A program made the translations under genes and the position numbers. Shown here one piece after another: positions 9,342 to 16,566 of a DNA stretch of 64,000 bases (within the stretch, counting starts at the first letter, position 1; each line of letters opens with the position of its first letter). Origin of the DNA: Thermoplasmatales archaeon (lineage in GTDB: Archaea > Thermoplasmatota > Thermoplasmata > Thermoplasmatales > Thermoplasmataceae); NCBI GenBank assembly GCA_026127925.1, contig JAJSLM010000003.1, positions 180,745 through 244,744 of the forward strand, written 5' to 3'. A model generated the notes under the pieces. It saw only the letters and a list, made by a program, of their open reading frames with translations, made no database searches and was not told the DNA's origin.

Positions 9342-10691
9342 ATGAATAGGAAAAGGGATTTTTACGCAGTTATTTCGGATTATATTCTGACAGAACTCCC
9401 TAAGGCAGTTGAGAGAGATTTATCAATACCTAAAGATACAACGTTTATCATTTCTATCGCTGGGCCACGAAGGGCTGGAAAAACTTTTATCATGTATAAC
9501 ACAATTGATACGCTTAAGAAGATTATCCCAAAAAACAATATTCTTTATGTAAATTTTGAACATGAAAAATTGAGGCGCCTGGATGCTTCCGATCTTAGTG
9601 ATCTTCTTACCTCGTTTTACGAATTGGCCAAGCCACAGCCAGAGAAGGATATCTACCTCTTCTTAGATGAGATCCAGATTGTAAATGGATGGAGCGCATG
9701 GGTAAACAGGATTTATGAGTCAAAGCGCTTTCACATTTTCCTTTCAGGTTCTTCTTCAAAGCTTCTTGGAAGAGAGCTTTCCACAGAACTTCGTGGAAGA
9801 AGCATCGATTTTGTCGTTCTTCCTTTATCATTCAAGGAATTTATTCGCATAAAAGAGTTAGGTAATATTGGTGACCTGGAGGCCATGCTCCATAGCGAGG
9901 AGCGAGGAAAAATACTTGAGATGCTCCGTGAGTACGCTGAATTTGGAGGATTTCCCGAAGTGGCTTTGAATGAAAGTTACAAGCTTAACCTGTTAAAATC
10001 TTATGTTGATACCATAATCCTTAAAGATGTTGGCGAAAGATTCAGGGTTGAGCCTTCCATTTTGCGAGTTTTTTTGGAACATTCGTTCGAGTCATACTCG
10101 AAATATTTCAGTGGTTCAAAGACATACAATTTTTTGAAGGGTATAAATTACTCTGTTTCCCATGAGACACCACTAAAACTCTTGAGTTACTTCGAAGAAG
10201 TTTTTGCCTTATTCCATTTAGAAATATTCTCCCGGTCATTTAGATCTAGAAAAAGTTATCCAAGGAAACTTTATGTTGTGGACACTGGGCTGATTAATGC
10301 AGTGCTCAGGTCCAGAGATTGGGGACGTTTGATAGAGAATATTGTTTTCGTCGAACTATATAGGCGCTCGAAGGACTTTTCAGAATTTTCTTTAAATTAC
10401 TGGAAAGAGTACGGGAAGGCGGAAGGGATGGAGGTGGATTTTGTTATAAGCCGGGGTGGCAAGGTGATCGAACTCCTGAATGTTTCATATGCATCAAGCA
10501 CGGCAGATCTCCCATCCAGAGAGGTTAAATCCCTAAGAAAAGGTTCTAAAGAGCTTGGATCCAGTAGACTTAGCATAATTACCTGGGATCTCTATGGATC
10601 CACAGAGGAGGGAGACATACAATTCATACCCCTTTGGTACTGGTTATTGCGCCAAAACAATTCCTCCGACGACATTTCACGACTACCATAG
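9342..10691 (+). CDS. AAA ATPase with DUF4143 C-terminal domain
   Basis: A 449-residue P-loop ATPase of the AAA_14/DUF4143 family, opposite in strand to the similar gene at 6.8-8.1 kb and only distantly similar to it. Walker A is GPRRAGKTF (41-49), Walker B is IYLFLDEIQ (104-112), and a sensor-like FLSGSSSKLLGREL follows. The C-terminal part contains GMEVDFVISRGGKVIELLNVS, corresponding to the nuclease-like DUF4143 tail, but the usual ExK appears as ELLN, so that domain is probably inactive. No partner gene is evident; the next gene is 180 bp away and has its own promoter. Confidence 0.83.
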   Translation: MNRKRDFYAVISDYILTELPKAVERDLSIPKDTTFIISIAGPRRAGKTFIMYNTIDTLKKIIPKNNILYVNFEHEKLRRLDASDLSDLLTSFYELAKPQPEKDIYLFLDEIQIVNGWSAWVNRIYESKRFHIFLSGSSSKLLGRELSTELRGRSIDFVVLPLSFKEFIRIKELGNIGDLEAMLHSEERGKILEMLREYAEFGGFPEVALNESYKLNLLKSYVDTIILKDVGERFRVEPSILRVFLEHSFESYSKYFSGSKTYNFLKGINYSVSHETPLKLLSYFEEVFALFHLEIFSRSFRSRKSYPRKLYVVDTGLINAVLRSRDWGRLIENIVFVELYRRSKDFSEFSLNYWKEYGKAEGMEVDFVISRGGKVIELLNVSYASSTADLPSREVKSLRKGSKELGSSRLSIITWDLYGSTEEGDIQFIPLWYWLLRQNNSSDDISRLP

Positions 10692-10853
10692 GCTTACAAT
10701 CAAGATAACCACGCATACATTAGATATTCTTACTCCCCGTTACTTGCTTGCCCCCCATTTTGCGAGGGATTTGCAACACGTTTAGTCATATCCTATCGTA
10801 GTTATTTACAATCGAAATTTCCAGGGACTGCTGCAGAAATCCTTTAATACTAA

Positions 10854-10870
10854 TTCCGAATATATCGGAA
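10854..10870 (+). promoter_or_regulatory. Inverted repeat at the start of AbiE-like locus 1
   Basis: TTCCGA-ATATA-TCGGAA ends one base before the ATG at 10872. A TATA-like CTTTAATAC is about 26 bp upstream of that ATG, so transcription should start at or near the ATG and the inverted repeat would cover the initiation site. This is a natural position for autorepression by the winged-helix protein encoded immediately downstream. Confidence 0.5.
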
Positions 10871-10871
10871 C

Positions 10872-11435
10872 ATGGGATTAACATACTTTGACGTGCTTAG
10901 TTTGTACTTTAAGGATTCTGAATTCAGCACTAAAGATATTGCTCTCTTATTAAGAACAGAGCGGAGTGCTAAATTGCTCTCCGAATTAAAATTCAGGGGA
11001 TTGATTGAGCGCACAGGAAGAGGAAAATATCGTCTTTTTACACCATCTGAAAGGATTGATACTAGAAGCTACGAATGGAAAAGAGTTGAGAAGATAGTGA
11101 ACTCTTCACCTCTTCCATATGTTTGGGCATGGTCGACTGCGGTGGAAAAATGGACAAATGGGGCATATTTGGTTGGTCCAAACCCATATTTCAGAACTTA
11201 CTATATTGAAGTTCTTATTAGTGACATTGATAAATGGAAGAGATACCTCAGATCACATTCAGTGCCGATTGTGGGAAAAAGAAGGATCGGCGCAATCGTA
11301 GAACTTATTTCAAAAGAGCATCTGGAATCTGTGATTCATAATGGTGAAAGGGTTCTCCCGAAGGAAAGGACGTTAGAAATTATTAGAAATCACCGTGGAA
11401 TATTTGCAGAGGCAGATGAATTAATTGAAGATTGA
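10872..11435 (+). CDS. AbiEi-like winged-helix antitoxin (type IV toxin-antitoxin)
   Basis: A 187-residue protein with an N-terminal winged helix (SEFSTKDIALLLRTERSAKLLSEL, then the wing ERTGRGKYRLF, residues 17-57). The C-terminal domain resembles the AbiEi-type/COG5340 layout (YVWAWSTAVEKWTNGAYLVG..., YYIEVLIS). AbiEi antitoxins are repressors that bind operator repeats and neutralise a nucleotidyltransferase toxin. The following gene is such a nucleotidyltransferase and overlaps this one by 11 nt, which is the main support. The inverted repeat at the start codon fits autoregulation. It could also be an orphan repressor of the same fold. Confidence 0.65.
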   Translation: MGLTYFDVLSLYFKDSEFSTKDIALLLRTERSAKLLSELKFRGLIERTGRGKYRLFTPSERIDTRSYEWKRVEKIVNSSPLPYVWAWSTAVEKWTNGAYLVGPNPYFRTYYIEVLISDIDKWKRYLRSHSVPIVGKRRIGAIVELISKEHLESVIHNGERVLPKERTLEIIRNHRGIFAEADELIED

Positions 11436-12135
11436 TTCGATACTTAAGGAAAAGAAATCACTTCTCCTTCTTGACGGGTTTCCTTGGGAAGAAGGGTGTG
11501 TAGTCATAGGAGGTTATGCTGTACTAGGTTACGGTACACTAAGGTATTCAAGAGACCTGAACCTTCTAATACCCATCAGATTGTCTAAGAAAATAAATGA
11601 ATGGTTTATAAAGCAAGGATTTTCAATCGATAAAGTTGCAATTCCGAACCCACAGAATTATGATGGGAGGTATACACATTACTCAAAGGGCGAATTGAGT
11701 GTTGATTTATTGATTGGAGCAGTCCGGGACAGGGAAGCCCAGGTTGATATACCGGAAACCTGGATATCCAAACAACCAACCATGAGTAAAATTATTGGAT
11801 TTAACGGCTCTACTATCACAGAAGTTCCATTAGTCCGTTTGGAGGCATTATGGGCATTGAAGATGCAGGCAGGTAGATTGCAAGATATCTCAGATATGTT
11901 CTCTATTTTCAATAGAAAATTCTCGCATGAGAGCGTTATAGAAATCTTCACGGAACTGAGATGTGACAGCCTTAAAGAAAAACTATTGAAGACCAGGGGA
12001 AAATTAAGAGAAAAGAATACGTATCCAGATGTGAGATCTGCGTTACATTTTAGAGATTCTTCAAAAGCGCGAGAACAATGGAACAGTTTTACTACTACTG
12101 TGGATAGCATGATAGATGCAATTTTAAGTGGTTAA
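11425..12135 (+). CDS. AbiEii-like nucleotidyltransferase (toxin component)
   Basis: A 236-residue nucleotidyltransferase-fold protein. The signature GGYAVLGYGTLRYSRDLN (residues 29-46) matches the AbiEii/DUF1814 motif hGGxAhxxxGxxRxSxDhD, and a third acidic residue is in SVDLLIG (D94). The second aspartate of the DxD pair is Asn46 here (D44-L-N46), so metal-dependent transfer may be weakened or lost. The start is a TTG at 11425, 11 nt before the stop of the antitoxin gene; no ATG precedes the conserved core, and an identical arrangement recurs in the second locus. It is co-transcribed with the AbiEi-like gene. Confidence 0.65.
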   Translation: MKIDSILKEKKSLLLLDGFPWEEGCVVIGGYAVLGYGTLRYSRDLNLLIPIRLSKKINEWFIKQGFSIDKVAIPNPQNYDGRYTHYSKGELSVDLLIGAVRDREAQVDIPETWISKQPTMSKIIGFNGSTITEVPLVRLEALWALKMQAGRLQDISDMFSIFNRKFSHESVIEIFTELRCDSLKEKLLKTRGKLREKNTYPDVRSALHFRDSSKAREQWNSFTTTVDSMIDAILSG

Positions 12136-12217
12136 AATCCAAATGAGTTTGCAATCATACTGGTTTCTTCACTCTATTAGGTTGGATAAATTTTGAAGCC
12201 AGAGATGCATAGAAGTT

Positions 12218-12742
12218 TCAAATCTGTTTTGCTTTATTCACAAATTCTTGGAAAGAAGTAGATTTACTCATGGCAAGAGCTAAGTCGTAATTTTCAAGCA
12301 TCTCACTTCTTATGGGTATCCCGTCAGTATTTCTAGGAAGAATAGACACAAATTTTTCTTTGGAGCAATTATCTGGATCTGGAAGATTTCTTATTTCCAG
12401 CGATCTCGCCTTTTGAGACGGCAAGCCAGCTATGTACCACCCCTCTATTTCCGGTACTATAAGTACGATTTTTTCTCTGGGTAGACGTGGGAATCTCCTT
12501 GTTAGTTCGTTAATCCTTGATTCCTTAGAACTGAAGTGGTCTGGATCTTCATCAGCAATGAAAAGAAAAGAAATATGCTGAGCATCTAAACTTATAATAT
12601 ATCTATCAACTTTTTCATCCCTTTTGATAAAATATTGTATTATTTTGGCGGGCAAGTTCTTAAAGATATTATCAATTATTGCCCTAAAGAAGCGTCCATC
12701 ATAAAATCCCTCTACAAAAAAATACTTTTCCCTTCTGTTCAA
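12218..12742 (-). CDS. TOPRIM-domain nuclease-like protein (DUF4276/DUF4435 type)
   Basis: A 174-residue protein with the TOPRIM pattern: a conserved glutamate in FFVEGFYDGRFF (E11), then a DxD in LFIADEDPDHF (D64, D66), followed by IVPEIEGWYIAGL, typical of DUF4276-like proteins. TOPRIM domains cleave or join DNA in OLD nucleases, topoisomerases and primases. The gene overlaps the upstream ATPase gene by 4 nt (ATGA), so the two are translated together. This reproduces, as two polypeptides, the ATPase-TOPRIM architecture of OLD-family and PARIS-type defence proteins. The exact family assignment is by motif only. Confidence 0.7.
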   Translation of the reverse strand: MNRREKYFFVEGFYDGRFFRAIIDNIFKNLPAKIIQYFIKRDEKVDRYIISLDAQHISFLFIADEDPDHFSSKESRINELTRRFPRLPREKIVLIVPEIEGWYIAGLPSQKARSLEIRNLPDPDNCSKEKFVSILPRNTDGIPIRSEMLENYDLALAMSKSTSFQEFVNKAKQI

Positions 12743-13923
12743 GTCAAAATCCCATCTATGAATAGTTCTTCTACACCTATTTTATCCCTCAGAAATGCTT
12801 TGACTGTACCGATATCAGAAGCATGCATCAATTTCGAGTAACCGTTTTCATCTCTATCGATTACGTAGAGATTTTTGATACCAACCTGTCGCACTATCTC
12901 TGGGCTGTGAGTCGTTACTATAATTTGTTTTGCGCGAGAAGCTTCCTCAATCAGGTGCATTACGCTTGAAATAAGCTTTGGGTGGATATTCCTTTCAGGC
13001 TCCTCTAAAACAATAAGATCCTTTTTCTCGAAAAACAGAGCGTAAATTGTAGAAACAATCTCGATGGTGCCATCTGAAATTAAAGGAGCTGGTATCTCCG
13101 TATTTGGATCGTAAGTTTCCAACGCTTTAAACAGTATGGATTTATCTGCTTGGTTTTCAACGGACACATCCTTGATGAATGGTAAGCATACCTTCAGATA
13201 ACGAATGAATTCTTTCCATTTCTTCGGATCATCCTTTAAATTCTTTATCAAGAGTGTGGTATTGCTACCATCTGGTTCTAGCTCAGCCCTTCCTGTAATT
13301 GGTATAGCCTTCCTAGATAATTTTGGGTCAAAATCATAAACCTGCATCTGAGCACCAAAAGTAAAGCCCAATAAAAGTGATAAAGGTGGAATTCTTAATA
13401 GAGTTCCAAATTTTAAATTAAGGGATTCGGGGAAAGAAAGTACCCTTTCCTTAGCCTCTTTGTCGCCCTCCCAGCGAATTCTGCCATTTTCCAAAATAAG
13501 TTTATATACAGATTTCTGCGCAAGGGCAGCTCCTTTTTTGTAACCCTTCATTGAGAGAACTTCAACGTATTCTTTTATTCCTTTTTTTTCTTTAGAAGGA
13601 TACAGGATAATCTTGTAGGAGAAGTCCGAAAATCGAATCACAGGAGGAGGGCCTAATAAGAAAGCCCGATTATCATCAAACTGAATTTCAATTTCTAAAT
13701 TACTTTTGTCATAATTCTTGAAATTCATCAAGTATTCTATTCCGCCTTGAAGAGAAATTGCATTATTTAATCCGATAGTTGCTATGTCTCTAATAAACTG
13801 AAATATAGAAACGTAATTTGACTTTCCGGCTGAATTCTGGCCAATTACAACATTCAGATTTGATAGGTTTATATCAAGAGATTCAAAACTCTTAAAATTG
13901 CTGGCGATAACTCTTTTAATCAT
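12739..13923 (-). CDS. OLD/RecF-like AAA_21 ATPase
   Basis: A 394-residue ABC-type ATPase. It begins MIKRVIASNFKSFESLDI, a classic AAA_15/AAA_21 N-terminus, and has Walker A GQNSAGKSN (28-36), a signature region around LISDGTIEIVSTIYALF, Walker B LIVLEEPERNIHP and the switch histidine in VTTHSPEIV. These are the motifs of OLD-family and RecF-like ATPases. Starts at 13935 (ATG) and 13947 (GTG) are possible, but the TATA-like CTATAAAA at 13947-13954 puts the transcription start near 13926, so the ATG at 13923 is preferred. It forms a tight operon with the TOPRIM gene and is probably part of an anti-phage or plasmid-restricting pair. Confidence 0.82.
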   Translation of the reverse strand: MIKRVIASNFKSFESLDINLSNLNVVIGQNSAGKSNYVSIFQFIRDIATIGLNNAISLQGGIEYLMNFKNYDKSNLEIEIQFDDNRAFLLGPPPVIRFSDFSYKIILYPSKEKKGIKEYVEVLSMKGYKKGAALAQKSVYKLILENGRIRWEGDKEAKERVLSFPESLNLKFGTLLRIPPLSLLLGFTFGAQMQVYDFDPKLSRKAIPITGRAELEPDGSNTTLLIKNLKDDPKKWKEFIRYLKVCLPFIKDVSVENQADKSILFKALETYDPNTEIPAPLISDGTIEIVSTIYALFFEKKDLIVLEEPERNIHPKLISSVMHLIEEASRAKQIIVTTHSPEIVRQVGIKNLYVIDRDENGYSKLMHASDIGTVKAFLRDKIGVEELFIDGILT

Positions 13924-14289
13924 TTCCAAAAGCATAATGACTTCCACTATAAAAACACTATTGAGTGACTTGACTAATCGATTGCTTTCGCTATAACACT
14001 TAAAGTGTAGCTAGTAATAAATGCCGTGTTGAAAACACCTTCAACTAGCGATCTTATCGTAAATGTTCTCAAACGTTAATGCGAGGAAGTTTCAAGAATA
14101 CGGAGGGTGGCATTTCAGTATAAGGGCCCAGAGACATTATATAAATTCTGTCGCCCATGGGATCATCATTCTTATTCGATTCTCCTTGTTTTGACATTTT
14201 GTCTAGAAACTAGAATATGTACAAAAATATCTAATAAAACGAAGGGTTTCATGTAATAACCAGTCCAGTTTCCTTTTTTTTTGAAATTT
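13924..14289. other. Divergent intergenic region between two defence-like operons
   Basis: No gene is seen. It holds the promoter of the OLD-like operon near 13950, a 13-bp perfect palindrome ACACTTAAAGTGT at 13996-14008 about 45 bp further upstream, and an otherwise featureless AT-rich stretch leading to the operator at 14290. Confidence 0.5.
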
Positions 14290-14333
14290 TATCACTGATA
14301 GCTATCAGTGATACATTCATAAAGTATCACTGA
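14290..14333 (+). promoter_or_regulatory. Palindromic operator and promoter of AbiE-like locus 2
   Basis: Positions 14290-14313 form a perfect 24-bp palindrome with half-site TATCACTGATAG. A third, partial half-site (TATCACTGA) is at 14325-14333. Between them is the TATA-like TCATAAAG, about 29 bp before the ATG at 14348. A repressor bound here would block TBP/TFB, so autoregulation by the winged-helix protein downstream is the simplest reading. Confidence 0.7.
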
Positions 14334-14347
14334 ATACAGATAAACAA

Positions 14348-15379
14348 ATGGATAAAAATATTGAGCTAATTAGTCAGTTTATACTAGAAAAACTCCACAC
14401 ATCCTCGGAAGTAAAAATAAACTGGTCTTATCCAATACCTGTTGGAGAAAGAGAAATACGTATAGATTTAGCAATTGAGTCGGAAGACACTATTATACTG
14501 GTTAAAATAGAGCCAAGAATAGGAGAGGACGCAATATACAGGATCTACGCACTTTCCCACTTGATGAAGATGCATCTGTTTGGCAGGAAAAGGGTGAGAT
14601 CAGTTTGCCTTGGGAAATCAATTGATTATAGTACTCAGGAACTTGCTGCCAAACTTGAAGTAGAGACTTTGCTTATTCCCTCAAGGTTGTACCAATATCT
14701 GTTTCCAAAGACGATTGCATATAGTTCAATTACTTCTTTAGAGCGCCCAAAAACAACTCCTTTAAGAACCACTTCTGAAAAGGCATGGAAAATTGTCTGT
14801 TCCTTATTGATAGATAAATCATACAGCATCCTTGAAATTTCGAAGAAAATCCGTGTTTCGTACGGATGGACAAATGCAATAGTTCATAAACTTGCAGATT
14901 CCGGGATAGTAACTTCAGGTTATGGGTTTCAAATCAGCGATTTAGATAAGCTTTTCAATGTAGTTTCCTGGGAAAGAACCCTCAATGGTCAGCTTCTTGA
15001 GACTATAAGAACAAATTTTAACACTGCAACCCAGTGTATGAACGAAGTGGCCTTGAATCTCAATAAGCTTGGAGTGAATTATGCTTTCACGGCCCATTCG
15101 TCAGCCATTTTATACGGGTCATCAATAATGAGAGAGGATACCGCATACATATACCTCAGAGATTCGTCCGATATTGATATTCTCAGGACATATTCTGGAG
15201 AACAGACAAGTGGGTGCGACCTGAAAGTGTACTTGCCTGACAGAGATGTGATGAAATCTTCGACCATGTTTAATGGTATAAAAGTTGTAGACGTGTGCCA
15301 GAATATACTTGACCTTGCAGGATTAGGCATGGAAGGGCGAACAGCAGCGAAAGATCTGGTGAGTAATATTGGTAGATGA
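14348..15379 (+). CDS. AbiEi-like regulator with N-terminal nuclease-fold-like domain
   Basis: A 343-residue protein in three parts. Residues 20-110 look like a degenerate PD-(D/E)XK domain: REIRIDLAIESEDTIILVKIEPRIG, in which the usual E-x-K appears as K53-x-E55 with D40 retained. Residues 145-205 are a winged helix (SYSILEISKKIRVSYGWTNAI). Residues 225-343 resemble the AbiEi C-terminal domain (GVNYAFTAHSSAILYGSSI...). The following truncated gene is a nucleotidyltransferase with an 11-nt overlap, as in locus 1, so this was probably its antitoxin and repressor. The palindrome upstream is its likely binding site. The nuclease-like reading of the N-terminus is tentative. Confidence 0.65.
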   Translation: MDKNIELISQFILEKLHTSSEVKINWSYPIPVGEREIRIDLAIESEDTIILVKIEPRIGEDAIYRIYALSHLMKMHLFGRKRVRSVCLGKSIDYSTQELAAKLEVETLLIPSRLYQYLFPKTIAYSSITSLERPKTTPLRTTSEKAWKIVCSLLIDKSYSILEISKKIRVSYGWTNAIVHKLADSGIVTSGYGFQISDLDKLFNVVSWERTLNGQLLETIRTNFNTATQCMNEVALNLNKLGVNYAFTAHSSAILYGSSIMREDTAYIYLRDSSDIDILRTYSGEQTSGCDLKVYLPDRDVMKSSTMFNGIKVVDVCQNILDLAGLGMEGRTAAKDLVSNIGR

Positions 15380-15686
15380 AGAAAACAAAACAAATACTCT
15401 TGCAAGAGATTCATTTATAGAGCTTAGATACATTTTCAATTGGAGCATAACAAACAAAAATTACAGACCAGGTGACACGGTTCTCGTTGGTGGATGGGCA
15501 GTCCATTCATTTAATCCATGGAAATATTCACTGGACATAGATCTGCTTGCAACCGATCGTTTTAAAGGTTCATTAAAAAATCACCTATACACAATGCGTG
15601 GTTACAGCACGGAAAAGGTTCCACTTTATCTAAAAGTATTATTATACAAACAGACATTACATATCTCTAATGCGGCCAAAATTTAG
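15369..15686 (+). pseudogene. Truncated AbiEii-like nucleotidyltransferase
   Basis: Only 105 residues remain. The N-terminal core is intact, with VLVGGWAVHSFNPWKYSLDIDLL (a landmark at 38-60) containing a complete D56-x-D58, but the frame ends soon after (LHISNAAKI) where the GNAT gene begins. A full AbiEii would need at least another 100 residues with the third acidic residue and the helical C-terminus. The start is a TTG 11 nt before the stop of the upstream regulator, exactly as in locus 1. The downstream GNAT ATG at 15670 overlaps its tail, suggesting a recombination junction near 15670. Confidence 0.65.
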
Positions 15687-16185
15687 ACTCCCAAGGAGAT
15701 ATCACTGGATCAAGAAAAGTGATACGCATTACAAGATAATTTCAGGAAATCAAGTTATGGATGATTATTCACTTGGAAGATTTCATCAGGATTCCTTGGG
15801 AGAAGATACACTTGTATGTCTCAAAAAGGTAAAAGGAAAACCTATTGCCGTAATTGAACTCACAGTTCACTCTGGTAACACAGAAGGTACTAGGCACGAT
15901 ATAGAATTCTACGGGAATAGTTTGGTAGTAGAACTACTTGCAGTGGATAGAGCTTATCAGGGACATGGGATTGGCACCGAAGTGATGGCTCTGGCGGAAA
16001 ATATTGGTAGGTCATTTAATGCCTATAGGATATTATTGGAGGCTGTCGAGGATAAGGTCTACTTTTACGAGCAGCTAGGTTACACGATAAAAGGTGGAAA
16101 ATATATAGATAGAGAATGGGGGCAGCTAGTACCAATGGAAAAAATTCTTACCAATGATAAATTTCTTGACGATCAAAACGCCTAA
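15670..16185 (+). CDS. GNAT family N-acetyltransferase
   Basis: A 171-residue acetyltransferase of the GNAT superfamily, which transfers acetyl from acetyl-CoA to an amine. The core motif A is clear: VVELLAVDRAYQGHGIGTEV (86-105), with the pyrophosphate loop QGHGIG, followed by motif B (RILLEAVEDKVYFYEQLGY). The N-terminal 25 residues (MRPKFRLPRRYHWIKK) overlap the previous truncated gene by 17 nt; the true start may be here or slightly later. A ribbon-helix-helix gene follows 24 nt downstream, so this could be the toxin of a GNAT-RHH toxin-antitoxin pair (TacT/AtaT type acetylate aminoacyl-tRNA), though in those the antitoxin usually comes first. Confidence 0.75.
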   Translation: MRPKFRLPRRYHWIKKSDTHYKIISGNQVMDDYSLGRFHQDSLGEDTLVCLKKVKGKPIAVIELTVHSGNTEGTRHDIEFYGNSLVVELLAVDRAYQGHGIGTEVMALAENIGRSFNAYRILLEAVEDKVYFYEQLGYTIKGGKYIDREWGQLVPMEKILTNDKFLDDQNA

Positions 16186-16209
16186 ATAATACAATAGTAA
16201 TACCTGAGT

Positions 16210-16458
16210 ATGGATAAGAATAATGGAACTGTAAAAATTTCCATATCTATTAGCCCAGAGCTTAATAGGGCAGCAGAAAGCATGTGCGTAAAGACTGGAT
16301 TAAGTAAATCAAGACTCATTGAAAGCATACTTAGGGAAAACAAAGATATCAATAGGTTTATACAAGCACAGAGATCTGAAAAGGGTGGCTTTTTCACTGG
16401 AAAAGTTGGCGATTCCTATAAGAGGAATATGAAAAAGGTAGAAACCATAAAATCTTAG
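16210..16458 (+). CDS. Ribbon-helix-helix protein (possible antitoxin)
   Basis: An 82-residue basic protein. Residues 7-45 fit the ribbon-helix-helix fold: a strand (GTVKISISISPEL), then helix A (NRAAESMCVKTG) and helix B (SKSRLIESILREN). The tail is rich in lysine, with KGGFFTGKVGDSYKRN, which could contact a partner. It lies 24 nt after the GNAT gene in the same direction and probably shares its transcript, the reverse of the usual antitoxin-first order. An independent DNA-binding role is possible. Confidence 0.65.
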   Translation: MDKNNGTVKISISISPELNRAAESMCVKTGLSKSRLIESILRENKDINRFIQAQRSEKGGFFTGKVGDSYKRNMKKVETIKS

Positions 16459-16566
16459 AAAAAATCCCAAAAATGTCTGAAACAACGATAGCTACTATAG
16501 TGATTGCCATGGCCATTTATCCATATATGTCATTCTGACCTTGTGGGAAGGGGCAGGACACTTATT

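Noticed and set aside
11679..12110. Minus-strand 143-codon frame
   Set aside because: Shadow of the nucleotidyltransferase gene; no ribosome site and no family resemblance.
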